Source of the DNA: Dolichospermum sp. UHCC 0259
Lineage (GTDB): Bacteria > Cyanobacteriota > Cyanobacteriia > Cyanobacteriales > Nostocaceae
Assembly: GCF_009711935.1 (NCBI RefSeq)
Contig: NZ_VIKX01000062.1
Location: 1-64,000, forward strand
Length of the DNA stretch: 64,000 nt
Direction: 5' to 3'
Position numbers and translations under genes: made by a program. Under the pieces are notes generated by a model. The model worked only from the letters and a program-made list of their open reading frames with translations, made no database searches and was not told the origin of the DNA. Shown in pieces: positions 45,236 through 54,853 of the stretch. Numbering within the stretch: the stretch's first letter is position 1; each line of letters begins with the position of its first letter.

Positions 45236-47308
45236 ATGAAAAGCTTTCCATTTTCTCTTGATAAAAGTAAGCAAAATAAATTTGTCAGCTTGGCTACATC
45301 TGCAATTGCAGCCTTATCCTTAGCAGGTGGTGTGAATGCTGCCAATGCCACTCCCATAAAAACACCGACAGCACAAGAATTAGCTTCTGTATCAATTCCC
45401 TATAATCAAACTCAACCAGTAGTTACCCAGTCTGTGACTCGTCAAATCCCTTATCAAGCAATGGGAATTGAACCGTTGATCATTATTCCTGTGATCATTA
45501 TTGGTGGTTGTTTCTTCTTTGGTGGACTGGTAGTTATCGGTGAACGTGAAGTTGGCATTGTGGTGAAAAAATTCACCCTGTCTGGTAAAGGATTACCTGC
45601 GGGAAGATTAATCGCCCTCAATGGTGAAGCGGGTTTACAAGCCGATACACTTGCCCCTGGTTGGCATTGGGGTCATTGGCCTTGGCAATATGCAGTTAAA
45701 AAAGAATCGGTAATTGTTGTCCCTCAAGGTCAAATAGCGATGATTGTCGCCGCAGATGGCGCACAGAACCCCCCAGAACGGATTTTGGGCAAAATTGTCG
45801 AATGTGATAATTTTCAAGATGCTCGCAAATTCTTGACGAAAGGTGGGGAAAAAGGCCGACAAATGGGCTTTCTTACTGCTGGTAGTTACCGCATTAATAC
45901 CGCGCTGTTTAAAGTGATTACAGCCGCTAACGCTTCGGCTCATGGCATGAATGCAGAACAATTGAATGTATATAGTGTCAAATCTGATAAAGTCGGTATT
46001 GTCACCACTTTGGATGGGTTGCCCATTTCCCCTGGTGAAATTGCTGGGGCTGTGATTGAAGGACACGACAACTTTCAAAATGGTCAAAAATTTATCAATG
46101 GTGGTGGTAAAAGAGGTTTGCAGGAGCAAATTTTATTATCCGGTTCTTGGAACTTGAATCCCTGGTTTGTGCAAGTAGAACAAGTACCCATGACAGAAAT
46201 ACCTATTGGTTATGTGGGTGTGGTAATTTCTTTTGTGGGTAAAGAACAAGAAGATATCAGTGGTGCAGCTTTCACTCACGGTAACTTGGTACACCAGGGA
46301 CACAAGGGAGTTTGGGTAGAACCTCTGTATCCTGGTAAACACCCGACTAACTCCCGAATTATGAAAATTGAGTTAGTACCGACGACAAACATTGTTTTAA
46401 ATTGGTCAGGGCGTACCGAACGACATAGCTATGATGAGAAGCTACAATCTTTAACTGTGCGATCGCGTGATGGTTTCGCATTTGATTTGGAAGTAGCGCA
46501 AATTATCCATGTTGGGGCTTTAGATGCACCAAAGGTGATTTCTCGCGTGGGGGCAATGCAAAATTTAGTAGATCATGTTCTAGAACCAACTATTGGTAAC
46601 TATTTCCGCAACTCTGCTCAAAACTGCACTGTTCTCGACTTTTTAACAGCCCGGAGTGAACGCCAAACTGAAGCTGCTGAATATATTAAAATCGCTTTGC
46701 GTGCCTATGACGTGCAAGCAATTGATACTTTAATTGGTGATATTCAACCACCGGCGGCTTTAATGCAGACACAGACAGACCGGAAAATTGCTGAAGAAGA
46801 ACGCAAGACTTACGAAGTACAGCAAATGGCGCAAACCCAACGCCAACAACTGGTGCGGGAAACGGCTTTGGCGAACATTCAGCAAGAAATGGTCAAATCT
46901 GAGCAAAGTGTGCAAATAGCCGAGTTAAAATCCCAAGCAGCCATTAAGGAAGCGAATGGGGAAGCTGAAGCAACTAAGCTAAAAGCCATAGCGGAAGCTG
47001 AGGGTATTCGCGCCACAGGTAACGCAAAAGCGGAAACCTACCGGACAGGCGTACAAGCTTTGGGTTTACAAGGTTACACCGCTATGCAGTTAATGCAAAT
47101 TGTGGGCGATCGCAATGTCCGCATTATTCCTGATATCATTGTTGGTGGTAATAATGGCAGTAATAATGGTTTAGCAGATGGTTTGTTGTCTATGATTCTT
47201 TTGAATCAAACTAATAGCAAAACTCATCCAGAATCGAAAATCCCCACACCTCCACCTCTTCCTAATGCGGTAGTTGCTAAATCTGAATCTACTAATCATA
47301 ATAGTTAG
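45236..47308 (+). CDS. SPFH/band 7 (flotillin-like) protein with extended N-terminus
   Basis: This 690-residue protein begins with a signal-like region (LATSAIAALSLAGGVNAANA), then a second hydrophobic helix (about residues 78-101, IEPLIIIPVIIIGGCFFFGG), a band 7/SPFH domain (about 100-510), and a long Ala/Glu/Gln helix (about 515-620: RKIAEEERKTYEVQQMAQTQ and following) typical of flotillins, ending in an Asn-rich tail. SPFH proteins oligomerise into membrane cages and organise lipid microdomains. Two hydrophobic segments before the SPFH domain are unusual, and the first could be cleaved. It is a single gene. Confidence 0.85.
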   Translation: MKSFPFSLDKSKQNKFVSLATSAIAALSLAGGVNAANATPIKTPTAQELASVSIPYNQTQPVVTQSVTRQIPYQAMGIEPLIIIPVIIIGGCFFFGGLVVIGEREVGIVVKKFTLSGKGLPAGRLIALNGEAGLQADTLAPGWHWGHWPWQYAVKKESVIVVPQGQIAMIVAADGAQNPPERILGKIVECDNFQDARKFLTKGGEKGRQMGFLTAGSYRINTALFKVITAANASAHGMNAEQLNVYSVKSDKVGIVTTLDGLPISPGEIAGAVIEGHDNFQNGQKFINGGGKRGLQEQILLSGSWNLNPWFVQVEQVPMTEIPIGYVGVVISFVGKEQEDISGAAFTHGNLVHQGHKGVWVEPLYPGKHPTNSRIMKIELVPTTNIVLNWSGRTERHSYDEKLQSLTVRSRDGFAFDLEVAQIIHVGALDAPKVISRVGAMQNLVDHVLEPTIGNYFRNSAQNCTVLDFLTARSERQTEAAEYIKIALRAYDVQAIDTLIGDIQPPAALMQTQTDRKIAEEERKTYEVQQMAQTQRQQLVRETALANIQQEMVKSEQSVQIAELKSQAAIKEANGEAEATKLKAIAEAEGIRATGNAKAETYRTGVQALGLQGYTAMQLMQIVGDRNVRIIPDIIVGGNNGSNNGLADGLLSMILLNQTNSKTHPESKIPTPPPLPNAVVAKSESTNHNS

Positions 47309-47845
47309 GCGAATAGAATTAGCGGCTACACAAACAAAGTCCGCATTTCGACAGGCTCAATGACCACCTGCGCGGACTCAAGAGATTTTGGCGTTGCTGA
47401 TTCAGAGGATGCTTTTTTCACGCAGAGGCTCAGAGAGTAAGAGTTTGAGAGATGGAATTTTTAACTTTCATACCTCAATTCTCCAACGCCCAAAATTATT
47501 TTCATCCCTAAAATCAGCAACGCCTGATTTTCATAGCTATAACTACTTCAGATATTGGATTTTACGGAATTTGAGTCACAAATTACCCCTTTGAACGGTT
47601 ACTAAATTATGTAGGTTTAATCAAAAATGAATAATCAAATCACTGGATTGTGTTAATTGTAAAATCATCAAATCCTTAAAATCAGAATGATAACCAACAT
47701 CCTGAAAATCCTTAAATCCTGGACATTATCTCGACTTACTTCGACAAGCTCAGTACAAGTCGCTCGATAACCACCTGATTCAGACAATTGTGGTTGATTC
47801 AAAATTAAGTTAAAATAAAAGAAATAGCAAAATCCTCACCAGTAT
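47309..47845. other. Intergenic stretch with dispersed repeats
   Basis: No gene is supported. It contains a 135-bp GGCGTTGCTGA element (47390-47524), with GAGTTTGAGAGATGGAATTT inside it (also near 6038), copies of GACAGGCTCA and CGACAAGCTCAG-type strings, and a reversed CAGGATTTAAGGATTT-like repeat near 47698-47728. Confidence 0.55.
47390..47524. repeat. GGCGTTGCTGA inverted-repeat element, copy 1
   Basis: GGCGTTGCTGATT and AATCAGCAACGCC are perfect terminal inverted repeats 135 bp apart. A relative at 60147-60259 shares GGCGTTGCTGATTTTAGGGA at one end and TGCAACGCC at the other. Confidence 0.8.
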
Positions 47846-48313
47846 ATGGTTACATTAACACAACTAACAACCCAAACCTTATACGATCAAGATTATTACC
47901 TGTGGATAAGAACAACCATTAACCAACTTCGCGCAGGACAATTTTCCGCGATTGATTTAGAGAACTTATTAGAAGAATTAGAAACTATAGGTAGAAGTGA
48001 AAAGCGAGCAATTAAAAGTTTATTAATTAAACTGCTGGAACATCTACTCAAGCTAAAATGTTGGGATAAGGAAAGAGAAAGAAATCAAGGACATTGGAAG
48101 GGGGAAATTAGGACATTTCGTACACAAATAAAAGATGAACTCAAAGATAGTCCAAGTCTAAAACCTTATATTTTAGAAATATTTGATGAATGTTATCAAG
48201 ATGCTAGAAAATTAGTTAGCGACAGATCAGAACTTTCTCTTGACATATTCCCCCTTACCCCCATTGCTTCTTTAGAACAAATCCTAGATGAAAACTGGTT
48301 TCCTGAAATATAG
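47846..48313 (+). CDS. DUF29 family protein
   Basis: This is a 155-residue soluble helical protein of the DUF29 family, abundant in cyanobacteria and of unknown role. Recognisable blocks are LYDQDYYLWIRTTINQLRAGQF, LENLLEELETIGRSEKRAI and LIKLLEHLLKLKCW, the family's alternating helices. There is no signal peptide and no catalytic motif. It lies 96 bp before the Phd/VapC pair, in the same direction, but nothing shows they act together. Confidence 0.88.
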   Translation: MVTLTQLTTQTLYDQDYYLWIRTTINQLRAGQFSAIDLENLLEELETIGRSEKRAIKSLLIKLLEHLLKLKCWDKERERNQGHWKGEIRTFRTQIKDELKDSPSLKPYILEIFDECYQDARKLVSDRSELSLDIFPLTPIASLEQILDENWFPEI

Positions 48314-48409
48314 CTGCAATCATAACCAAGATGATTAAGGCAAATGGTTGGAAATTGATAATTTTTGTGTAAAAATTAAGTTAGAAAATAAAGGTTAGGT
48401 AATGACAAA

Positions 48410-48661
48410 ATGACTATTAATGTCAGTGTACCCGAAGCAACCATACAGTTAACCGAATTACTTCATCGAGTCAGACAAGGTGAAGAAGTTATTATTTCTG
48501 AAGCTGGTATACCTGTAGCACGAATTTCACCAGTTTACTCTAAATCTCCACGCATTCCTGGACAAGATCGCGGTAAAGTTATAATTTCTCCCGATTTTGA
48601 TCTGCCACTACCAGATGTCATCATTAACGATTTTATTAATCCATCTACACCTCAATTATGA
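48410..48661 (+). CDS. Phd/YefM-type antitoxin
   Basis: This 83-residue protein begins MTINVSVPEATIQLTELLHRVRQGEEVIISEAGIPVARISPV, read as short blocks, the standard Phd/YefM DNA-binding fold. The C-terminal 35 residues are the likely toxin-binding tail. It overlaps the toxin gene by ATGA, the usual arrangement for translationally coupled toxin-antitoxin genes. It probably binds its own promoter. Confidence 0.9.
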   Translation: MTINVSVPEATIQLTELLHRVRQGEEVIISEAGIPVARISPVYSKSPRIPGQDRGKVIISPDFDLPLPDVIINDFINPSTPQL

Positions 48662-49044
48662 AGTTTTTGCTCGATACTCACGCTTTTTTATGGTGGGTGA
48701 CTAATGCAGAAGAGTTATCTAATACCGTCCGAAAAATTATTACAGATCCCGATAATACTATACTTTTTAGCGTTGTTAGTGCTTGGGAAATTGTGATTAA
48801 ATTCCGTACTGGTAAACTTAGCTTACCAGAAGAACCTGAAATTTATATTCCTTCTAGATTAGCAGCTAATCAGTTTCAAGCTCTACCAATTGAAATCAAT
48901 CATGTTTTGCAAGTTGCCAATATACAAGACTATCATAAAGATCCTTTTGATCGCATTTTAATTGCTCAGAGTCAAATTGAAAAAGTCCCAATCTTAACTA
49001 AAGATAATCTCATTATTCAATATCAAGTGATGACAATTTGGTAA
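48658..49044 (+). CDS. VapC-like PIN-domain toxin
   Basis: This 128-residue PIN-domain ribonuclease is the toxin of a type II pair with the preceding Phd-type antitoxin. The acidic metal-binding residues are in LLDTHAFLWW (Asp6), VSAWEIVIKF (Glu) and DPFDRILIAQS (Asp). The length is standard. VapC-family PIN toxins usually cleave tRNA or rRNA; the target here is unknown. Confident for the family. Confidence 0.92.
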   Translation: MKFLLDTHAFLWWVTNAEELSNTVRKIITDPDNTILFSVVSAWEIVIKFRTGKLSLPEEPEIYIPSRLAANQFQALPIEINHVLQVANIQDYHKDPFDRILIAQSQIEKVPILTKDNLIIQYQVMTIW

Positions 49045-49116
49045 TAGCTGCAATCATCAGAGTAAAGACGACTAAAATAGATACTTAACTCACCCTTTCT
49101 CAAGGAGTATCTAGCG

Positions 49117-49779
49117 GTGCAGCCAGATTTAGTAGGTTTAGAAATTAGCAAAGGGGAACTAAAACGCTTAACTGGATTTGATCCAGAAGACGTTTTCCGT
49201 CCCTCGATTATGGCAGACAAAGACAAGCGACTCAGTTTTTTTCTGAATGAAGCTTTGGTAGCTTTGGCTCTGACACCGATTATAGTTGGTGGTATTTATG
49301 CTTTTATCATTTTACCCACTTTGGGGTCTTCCAATAAAATGGGAGTGATTCTATTGATTATAGTACCTGTGGCGGTAGTTGTGGGGCGATCGCTCTGGCG
49401 GAAAAAAAACTGTCCCCACGCACTCACAATCCTACTAGACGAAGTTGAAAAATATCACCAAGTCGTCCAAGCTATAGATATTAATGATCAACTGACTAAC
49501 TCCGGTAACACCCAAGGTAACATTAGCGACAGAGAACAGGTAATATCTGCACTACAACTAATTCGAGAAGATTTAGTCCGCGCCTTAAAAAGTGAACGGA
49601 TTTTGCGCGATAATAAAAAGTTGCTTGCTAATAACCAAGATTTAGTGGTAAATAATTTAGCTAATCTGCAAACCTTACAAGTTAGTAGTCAAGCTAGTGA
49701 GTATGCTCAACTTCTTAATCAATCATTGCAGATTGCCTTAGATGTCCAAGCAGAAATCAGAAAATTACAGAAAGTCTAG
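49117..49779 (+). CDS. Hypothetical membrane protein, 220 aa
   Basis: I recognise no family. The GTG start at 49117 is supported by AGGAG at the right distance. The protein has an N-terminal soluble segment (about 1-45), two membrane helices (about 47-70 LVALALTPIIVGGIYAFIIL and 76-92), and a long C-terminal helical region (about 100-220) with coiled-coil potential, LREDL..LKSERIL and NLANLQTLQVSSQASEYAQLL. It is 21 bp upstream of the four-carbon sugar kinase and may share its transcript. Confidence 0.65.
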   Translation: MQPDLVGLEISKGELKRLTGFDPEDVFRPSIMADKDKRLSFFLNEALVALALTPIIVGGIYAFIILPTLGSSNKMGVILLIIVPVAVVVGRSLWRKKNCPHALTILLDEVEKYHQVVQAIDINDQLTNSGNTQGNISDREQVISALQLIREDLVRALKSERILRDNKKLLANNQDLVVNNLANLQTLQVSSQASEYAQLLNQSLQIALDVQAEIRKLQKV

Positions 49780-49800
49780 TTTAAATTTCCTAAAAAATAA

Positions 49801-51129
49801 ATGAATAACCAACCTAAAATAATTGTCCTTGATGATGATCCCACAGGTTCACAAACCGTCCATAGTTGTTTACTATTAATGCGCTGGGATGTAGAAACTT
49901 TACGGTTAGGATTAAAAGACGATGCTCCTATTTTCTTTATTTTAACAAATACTCGTTCCCTGACTCCAGAAGCAGCCGCATCTGTAACTAGAGAAGTTTG
50001 TCATAACCTCAAACTTGCCTTAGCAGCGGAAAAAATCGCCGATTTTCTCGTAGTTAGTCGTTCTGACTCTACCTTACGGGGACATTATCCCATAGAAACC
50101 GATGTGATTGCTGAAGAACTCGGTCCATTTGATGCTCATTTTCTTGTTCCCGCGTTTTTTGAAGGGGGAAGAATTACCCGCGACAGTATTCACTATCTAA
50201 TTATTGATGGTGTTCCCACTCCCGTACATGAAACAGAATTTGCTCGTGATTCTGTCTTTGGTTACAATTACAGCTATCTTCCTAAATATGTGGAAGAAAA
50301 AACCAAGGGACGGATTAAAGAAGATAATGTTACTAGATTTTTACTCGCAGATATCCGTGCTGGTAGTTTAGAAAGTTTATTAGAACTTGAAAATAATCAG
50401 TGTGGTGTCGTAGACGGGGAAAATCAAGAGGATCTTAACACCTTTGCGGTAGATGTATTAACAGCCGCAAGTCAGGGGAAACGGTTTTTATTCCGTTCTG
50501 CTGCTAGTATTTTAACAGCTTTGGCTGCCTTACCACCCCAACCCATTGCTGCTGAAAATATGGCAAAATATGTGCGCGGTGGTAAACCTGGTGCAATTAT
50601 TGTGGGTTCTCACGTTAAAAAGACAACTCAACAGTTAGAATCATTATTACAAGTTGAGGGGACGGTAGGCATAGAAGTGAATGTGGGCAGATTACTGGAA
50701 AATGGGGTAAATGAATCTGCTAAACTGCTAACCGAGATTCTGGAAAATGTCAAAGTAGTACATAATGCTGGTAAAACTCCAGTAGTTTATACTAGCCGTC
50801 AGGAATTGACATTTAAAGATGTCAAAACTAGGTTAGATTTTGGTAGCACGGTTTCCGCTTTACTGATGGATATTGTCCAGGGTTTACCATCTGATCTAGG
50901 ATTCCTTATCAGTAAGGGGGGTATTACTTCTAACGATGTCTTGAGTACGGGACTGGCTTTAACTTCAGCCCGATTACTTGGTCAAATTTTAGCAGGTTGT
51001 TCTATGGTAATTACACCATCTGATCATCCCTTGTTTCCTAATTTGCCAGTGGTGTTGTTTCCCGGTAATGTCGGTAATGCTGATGCTTTGGGGATTGTTT
51101 ATCAACGATTGATAGGGAATAGGGAATAG
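49801..51129 (+). CDS. Four-carbon acid sugar kinase family protein (DUF1537/OtnK-like)
   Basis: This is a 442-residue kinase of the family acting on four-carbon sugar acids. The N-terminal domain starts IIVLDDDPTGSQTVHSC (substrate-binding Asp run), followed by LVVSRSDSTLRGHYPIETD and LVPAFFEGGRIT. The C-terminal nucleotide-binding domain has FLISKGGITSNDVL and VVLFPGNVGNADAL. The natural substrate in cyanobacteria is unclear. It is followed by an ATTACCA repeat and the min genes. Confidence 0.85.
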   Translation: MNNQPKIIVLDDDPTGSQTVHSCLLLMRWDVETLRLGLKDDAPIFFILTNTRSLTPEAAASVTREVCHNLKLALAAEKIADFLVVSRSDSTLRGHYPIETDVIAEELGPFDAHFLVPAFFEGGRITRDSIHYLIIDGVPTPVHETEFARDSVFGYNYSYLPKYVEEKTKGRIKEDNVTRFLLADIRAGSLESLLELENNQCGVVDGENQEDLNTFAVDVLTAASQGKRFLFRSAASILTALAALPPQPIAAENMAKYVRGGKPGAIIVGSHVKKTTQQLESLLQVEGTVGIEVNVGRLLENGVNESAKLLTEILENVKVVHNAGKTPVVYTSRQELTFKDVKTRLDFGSTVSALLMDIVQGLPSDLGFLISKGGITSNDVLSTGLALTSARLLGQILAGCSMVITPSDHPLFPNLPVVLFPGNVGNADALGIVYQRLIGNRE

Positions 51130-51219
51130 GTTTAATTATTACCAATTACCAATTACCAATTACCCATCACCAAACTTTTATGAAAATCTTAAATGTTAGT
51201 GTATTTTGGCTAGTGTTGC

Positions 51220-52395
51220 ATGAATTTTGATTCTGCTAAACCTGATGAAATAAAGTCTGAATTTCCTAAATCAGAATCAATTTCTGATCAGGTTAATCAA
51301 GAGGTAAATAATTCTCTTTCTGTCGAAAATAATAATGTAGATTCTGGTAAATATGAGGAAATAAAGGCTGAATTTTCTAAATCAGAATCTATTTTTCATC
51401 AAGTTAATCAAGAGGTAAATAATTCTCATGTGGACGATATAAATAGGGATTTTGCTGATCATAAAGTAGAATCTGATCCTGTTATTCCTAATTCAGAGTT
51501 AAGTTCCGTAATTGCTTTTTTAAAGGGTAATGCTGCTGCTGAAAATCCAGAATTTAATATTCCTAATGGGGGGGAATCTGGTTCTATTTTAGCTGAGTTA
51601 CCAAGTGCTGATTTAGAATTAATAGAACAAAAGATAGATCATAATATTCAAGTTCAGTTAAAAACTGAAGGAGAGCGACTATTATTAATTTTGCCCACCG
51701 AGTTGCAAGTACCGGCATCAGAATTTAATTGGGGGGAAATTTGGCAACAAATGAAACAGCGTCTTAATGCGGGCGATCGCTTACGGAAACCCAATACAGC
51801 CCTGCATCTAGTAGCACAAGATAGATTGTTAGATAACAGACAATTGCAAGATTTGGCAGAAACTTTAAATACATACCAAATTCAACTAAAATCTGTAGCT
51901 ACCAGTCGGAGACAAACAGCGATCGCAGCTTGTACATTGGGTTATTCCGTAGAACAAATCCAACTCCAAACATCCCCCCTCACATCTAATATTCAACCGA
52001 CTCCCAGCGCCCTAGCAGATGCCCTCTATCTGCAAATGACAGTCAGATCAGGTGTAGAAATTCGTCATCCTGGCACAGTCATCATCTTGGGAGATATCAA
52101 TCCCAGTGGTATCGTCATTGCCGAAGGAGATATTCTCATTTGGGGACGATTGCGGGGAGTTGCCCATGCTGGTGCCGGTGGGAATCGGGAATCGTTGATC
52201 ATGGCCTTGCAAATGGAACCAACCCAATTGCGAATCGCTGATGCTGTTGCTAGATCCCCAGAAAAAACCCTCACCACCTTCTTTCCTGAAGTTGCACATA
52301 TTACACCTGAAGGTATTCGCATTGTTAAAGCCGCTGATTTTTCCCGCAGTCAATTAAGTAGTCGAACCCAATTAGTTACACAAAATCTGATCTAA
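51220..52395 (+). CDS. minC: Septum site-determining protein MinC with long N-terminal extension
   Basis: MinC inhibits FtsZ assembly away from midcell. The C-terminal beta-helical domain (about 265-385) is clear: VRSGVEIRHPGTVIILGDINPSG, GDILIWGRLRGVAHAGAGG and MEPTQLRIADAVARSP, read in blocks. A central domain (about 130-250) fits MinC_N. The first 130 residues form an acidic, low-complexity extension with two 37-residue repeats (starting DSAKPDEIKSEF and DSGKYEEIKAEF). Such extensions vary among cyanobacteria. It is followed by minD after 203 bp. Confidence 0.93.
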   Translation: MNFDSAKPDEIKSEFPKSESISDQVNQEVNNSLSVENNNVDSGKYEEIKAEFSKSESIFHQVNQEVNNSHVDDINRDFADHKVESDPVIPNSELSSVIAFLKGNAAAENPEFNIPNGGESGSILAELPSADLELIEQKIDHNIQVQLKTEGERLLLILPTELQVPASEFNWGEIWQQMKQRLNAGDRLRKPNTALHLVAQDRLLDNRQLQDLAETLNTYQIQLKSVATSRRQTAIAACTLGYSVEQIQLQTSPLTSNIQPTPSALADALYLQMTVRSGVEIRHPGTVIILGDINPSGIVIAEGDILIWGRLRGVAHAGAGGNRESLIMALQMEPTQLRIADAVARSPEKTLTTFFPEVAHITPEGIRIVKAADFSRSQLSSRTQLVTQNLI

Positions 52396-52598
52396 AATTC
52401 TTGCTTAAGTTAAGAATCTACAGCAGCTTTCAACAGTCAGCAGTAAAACCCTTTTGGTGCAAGGCTTAATTAATATTCGTACCTCATTTACCTGCTACTG
52501 TATATGTAATTAATTTCTGTTAGGTTACTAAATTAGAATCAATCAATAGCAATAAAAATATTTTATTGTTGTTCCCTAAACTTTCATAAAGCATTATC

Positions 52599-53405
52599 AT
52601 GACTCGCATTATTGTCATTACCTCCGGTAAAGGGGGAGTCGGTAAAACCACAGTTTCAGCTAATTTAGGGATGGCTTTAGCCAAAATAGGCAAACAAGTA
52701 GCCTTAATTGATGCCGATTTTGGGCTGAGAAATTTAGATTTACTTCTAGGACTAGAAAATCGCATTGTTTATACAGCGGTGGAAGTCTTAGCTAGGGAGT
52801 GTCGTTTAGAACAAGCTTTAGTTAAAGACAAACGCCAACCTAATTTGGTACTCCTCCCAGCTACCCAACATCGCAATAAAGAATCCGTCACACCTGACCA
52901 AATGAAATTACTGGTAAATGCCCTAGCGCAAAAATATGAATATGTGATGATTGACTGCCCCGCAGGAATTGAAATGGGGTTTAAAAATGCGACTGCACCA
53001 GCCAAAGAAGCCCTAATTGTCACCACTCCTGAAATTTCCGCCGTCCGTGATGCTGACCGGGTAGTAGGATTACTCGAAGCCCAAGGTGTCAAAAAGATTA
53101 ACTTAATAGTTAACAGGATTAGACCGGCAATGGTACAGGCAAATGATATGATGTCTGTACAAGATGTTCAGGAACTTCTAGCCATCCCCATAATTGGAGT
53201 GATCCCCGACGATGAGCGGGTGATTGTCTCTACCAATCGTGGCGAACCTTTAGTATTATCAGACACACCCTCTTTAGCTGCGATCGCTTTTGAGAACATT
53301 GCTCGGAGATTGGAAGGGGAAACTGTCGAATTTCTGGAGCTTGACTCATCTAACAAAAACATCTTCTCCCGGTTGAGAAAGATGTTGTGGTCAAAGATTG
53401 TTTAA
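52599..53405 (+). CDS. minD: Septum site-determining ATPase MinD
   Basis: This is a 268-residue deviant Walker ATPase. The motif [16 protein letters not shown] (residues 9-24) has the signature Lys, followed by [10 protein letters not shown] and [10 protein letters not shown]. The C-terminal amphipathic helix ([11 protein letters not shown]) is the membrane-targeting sequence. MinD recruits MinC to the membrane and is released by MinE. It is the middle gene of minC-minD-minE, 37 bp ahead of minE. The identification is secure. Confidence 0.98.
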   Translation: MTRIIVITSGKGGVGKTTVSANLGMALAKIGKQVALIDADFGLRNLDLLLGLENRIVYTAVEVLARECRLEQALVKDKRQPNLVLLPATQHRNKESVTPDQMKLLVNALAQKYEYVMIDCPAGIEMGFKNATAPAKEALIVTTPEISAVRDADRVVGLLEAQGVKKINLIVNRIRPAMVQANDMMSVQDVQELLAIPIIGVIPDDERVIVSTNRGEPLVLSDTPSLAAIAFENIARRLEGETVEFLELDSSNKNIFSRLRKMLWSKIV

Positions 53406-53442
53406 TTTACTTGCCAGTGTTTCTGCCTTACACATACCCGCA

Positions 53443-53748
53443 ATGATTCTTGAAATTTTAGAAAAATTTTTCGTTCGTAGTCCCGATAATAGCCGCGATG
53501 ACGTTAAACGTCGTTTGCAAGTGGTAATCTCCCATGACCGTGCGGACTTAGACCCCCAAACTTTAGAAAAAATGCGTCAGGAAATCCTGGAAATCGTTTG
53601 TCGCTATGTCGAAATAGAAACAGACGGTTTGGAATTTTCCCTAGAAAGCAGCCAACGAACAACGGCTTTAATTGCTAATTTACCAATCCGTAGGGTTAAA
53701 GAAAGCCTAGATGAAACAGTTCTAGAAAGTCGTGATATCTTACTGTAG
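53443..53748 (+). CDS. minE: Cell division topological specificity factor MinE
   Basis: Starting at ATG 53443 this gives 101 residues, beginning [10 protein letters not shown], the typical membrane-binding start. The anti-MinCD helix region ([17 protein letters not shown]) and the C-terminal dimerisation domain ([21 protein letters not shown]) are present. A longer open frame from TTG 53398 overlaps minD but lacks family support. MinE stimulates MinD ATPase, producing oscillation. It is followed at once by a GC-rich palindrome. Confidence 0.97.
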   Translation: MILEILEKFFVRSPDNSRDDVKRRLQVVISHDRADLDPQTLEKMRQEILEIVCRYVEIETDGLEFSLESSQRTTALIANLPIRRVKESLDETVLESRDILL

Positions 53749-53767
53749 GGGCGCAGGCCCTGCGCCC
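53749..53767. terminator. Hairpin GGGCGCAGG/CCTGCGCCC, copy 2, after minE
   Basis: This perfect 9-bp stem begins one base after the minE stop codon. It is the same palindrome as 24891-24909. It lies between minE and the convergent DAHP synthase gene and may terminate or stabilise either transcript; there is no T run. Confidence 0.5.
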
Positions 53768-53812
53768 TGAATTGTCTGGAATTGGATAGTAAAAGGCGAA
53801 TGGGGGCATTAA

Positions 53813-54853
53813 TTAATTTGACCACCTTCCCATGACTTGACCAATTACCGCCAATTCTAACATTAGTTTATCAAACAGGTCTGGGGTTAAAGATTGGGGT
53901 CCATCCGATAAAGCTTTAGCTGGGTTGGGGTGTACTTCTATCATTAATGAATCCGTACCCGCTGCGATCGCCGCCATCGCCATAGAAGGGACAAACTCAG
54001 ACCACCCCACACCATGACTAGGATCAATCATAATCGGTAAATGCGTTAGTTTCCGCAAAACTGGCACAACCGATAAATCCAGAGTATTGCGAGTATACTG
54101 ACGGTCAAAAGTTCTAATTCCCCGTTCACACAAAATTACATTCGGATTACCCGCCGCTAAAATATACTCCGCCGCCATTAACCAATCTTCAATAGTCGCC
54201 GCCATACCGCGTTTTAACAGCACTGGTTTGGGTTGCGCTCCCACTTTCTTCAGCATAGAGAAATTCTGCATATTTCTCGCCCCCACCTGAATCACATCAG
54301 CGACTTCGCCAATTTTCTCCAAGTCTTCCGTATCCATTACTTCGGTAATAATCCCCAGTCCGCTGACCTTCCGGGCTGTAGCTAACAATTCCAAAGCACT
54401 TTCACCATGACCTTGAAAAGCATAGGGTGACGTGCGGGGTTTATATGCACCACCTCGTAAAAACTTAGCCCCCGCCGCTTTTACCCGCAGAGCCGTTTCT
54501 ACAATCATCTCTTCATTTTCCACAGAACAGGGTCCAGCGACAACTACCAAAGGATGATGTTCACCAAACACCACATCACCTTGAGGAGTATTCACCACCA
54601 CCTCAGAGGCTTGTCCGTGACGGAACTGACGACTAGCTCGTTTGTAGGGTACTTCCACTCGTAATACTTGCTCAATCCATTGGCTTAATTCTTGAATGCG
54701 GGGGGGATCTAAATCCGCAGTTTCCCCAACTAAAGCAATGACTACTTTATGTTGACCAATAATCTTTTCTGGTGTCAGTCCCCAGCTAGATAGTTCTGTA
54801 GCAATCCGATTTATTTCTTCCTGTGGGGAACCAACTTTCATGACGATAATCAT
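53813..54853 (-). CDS. aroF: 3-deoxy-7-phosphoheptulonate synthase (DAHP synthase), AroF type
   Basis: This 346-residue type I-beta DAHP synthase condenses phosphoenolpyruvate and erythrose 4-phosphate, the first step of the shikimate pathway. An N-terminal ferredoxin-like regulatory domain (about 1-70) precedes the barrel: VVAGPCSVENEEMI, GAKFLRGGAYKPRTSPYAFQG, KPVLLKRGMAATIEDWLMAAEYIL, MIDPSHGVG and IEVHPNPAKALSDGPQ, read in parts. Metal-binding residues (Cys, His, Glu, Asp) are intact. It converges with minE. The length fits this class. Confidence 0.95.
   Translation of the reverse strand: MIIVMKVGSPQEEINRIATELSSWGLTPEKIIGQHKVVIALVGETADLDPPRIQELSQWIEQVLRVEVPYKRASRQFRHGQASEVVVNTPQGDVVFGEHHPLVVVAGPCSVENEEMIVETALRVKAAGAKFLRGGAYKPRTSPYAFQGHGESALELLATARKVSGLGIITEVMDTEDLEKIGEVADVIQVGARNMQNFSMLKKVGAQPKPVLLKRGMAATIEDWLMAAEYILAAGNPNVILCERGIRTFDRQYTRNTLDLSVVPVLRKLTHLPIMIDPSHGVGWSEFVPSMAMAAIAAGTDSLMIEVHPNPAKALSDGPQSLTPDLFDKLMLELAVIGQVMGRWSN

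Noticed and set aside
52048-52353. Antisense frames opposite minC
   Set aside because: They mirror the strongly biased codons of the beta-helical MinC domain; no start site or family match.
53398-53442. Longer MinE start at TTG 53398
   Set aside because: MinE proteins begin at the [10 protein letters not shown] helix; the extra 15 residues overlap the minD end and have no family support.
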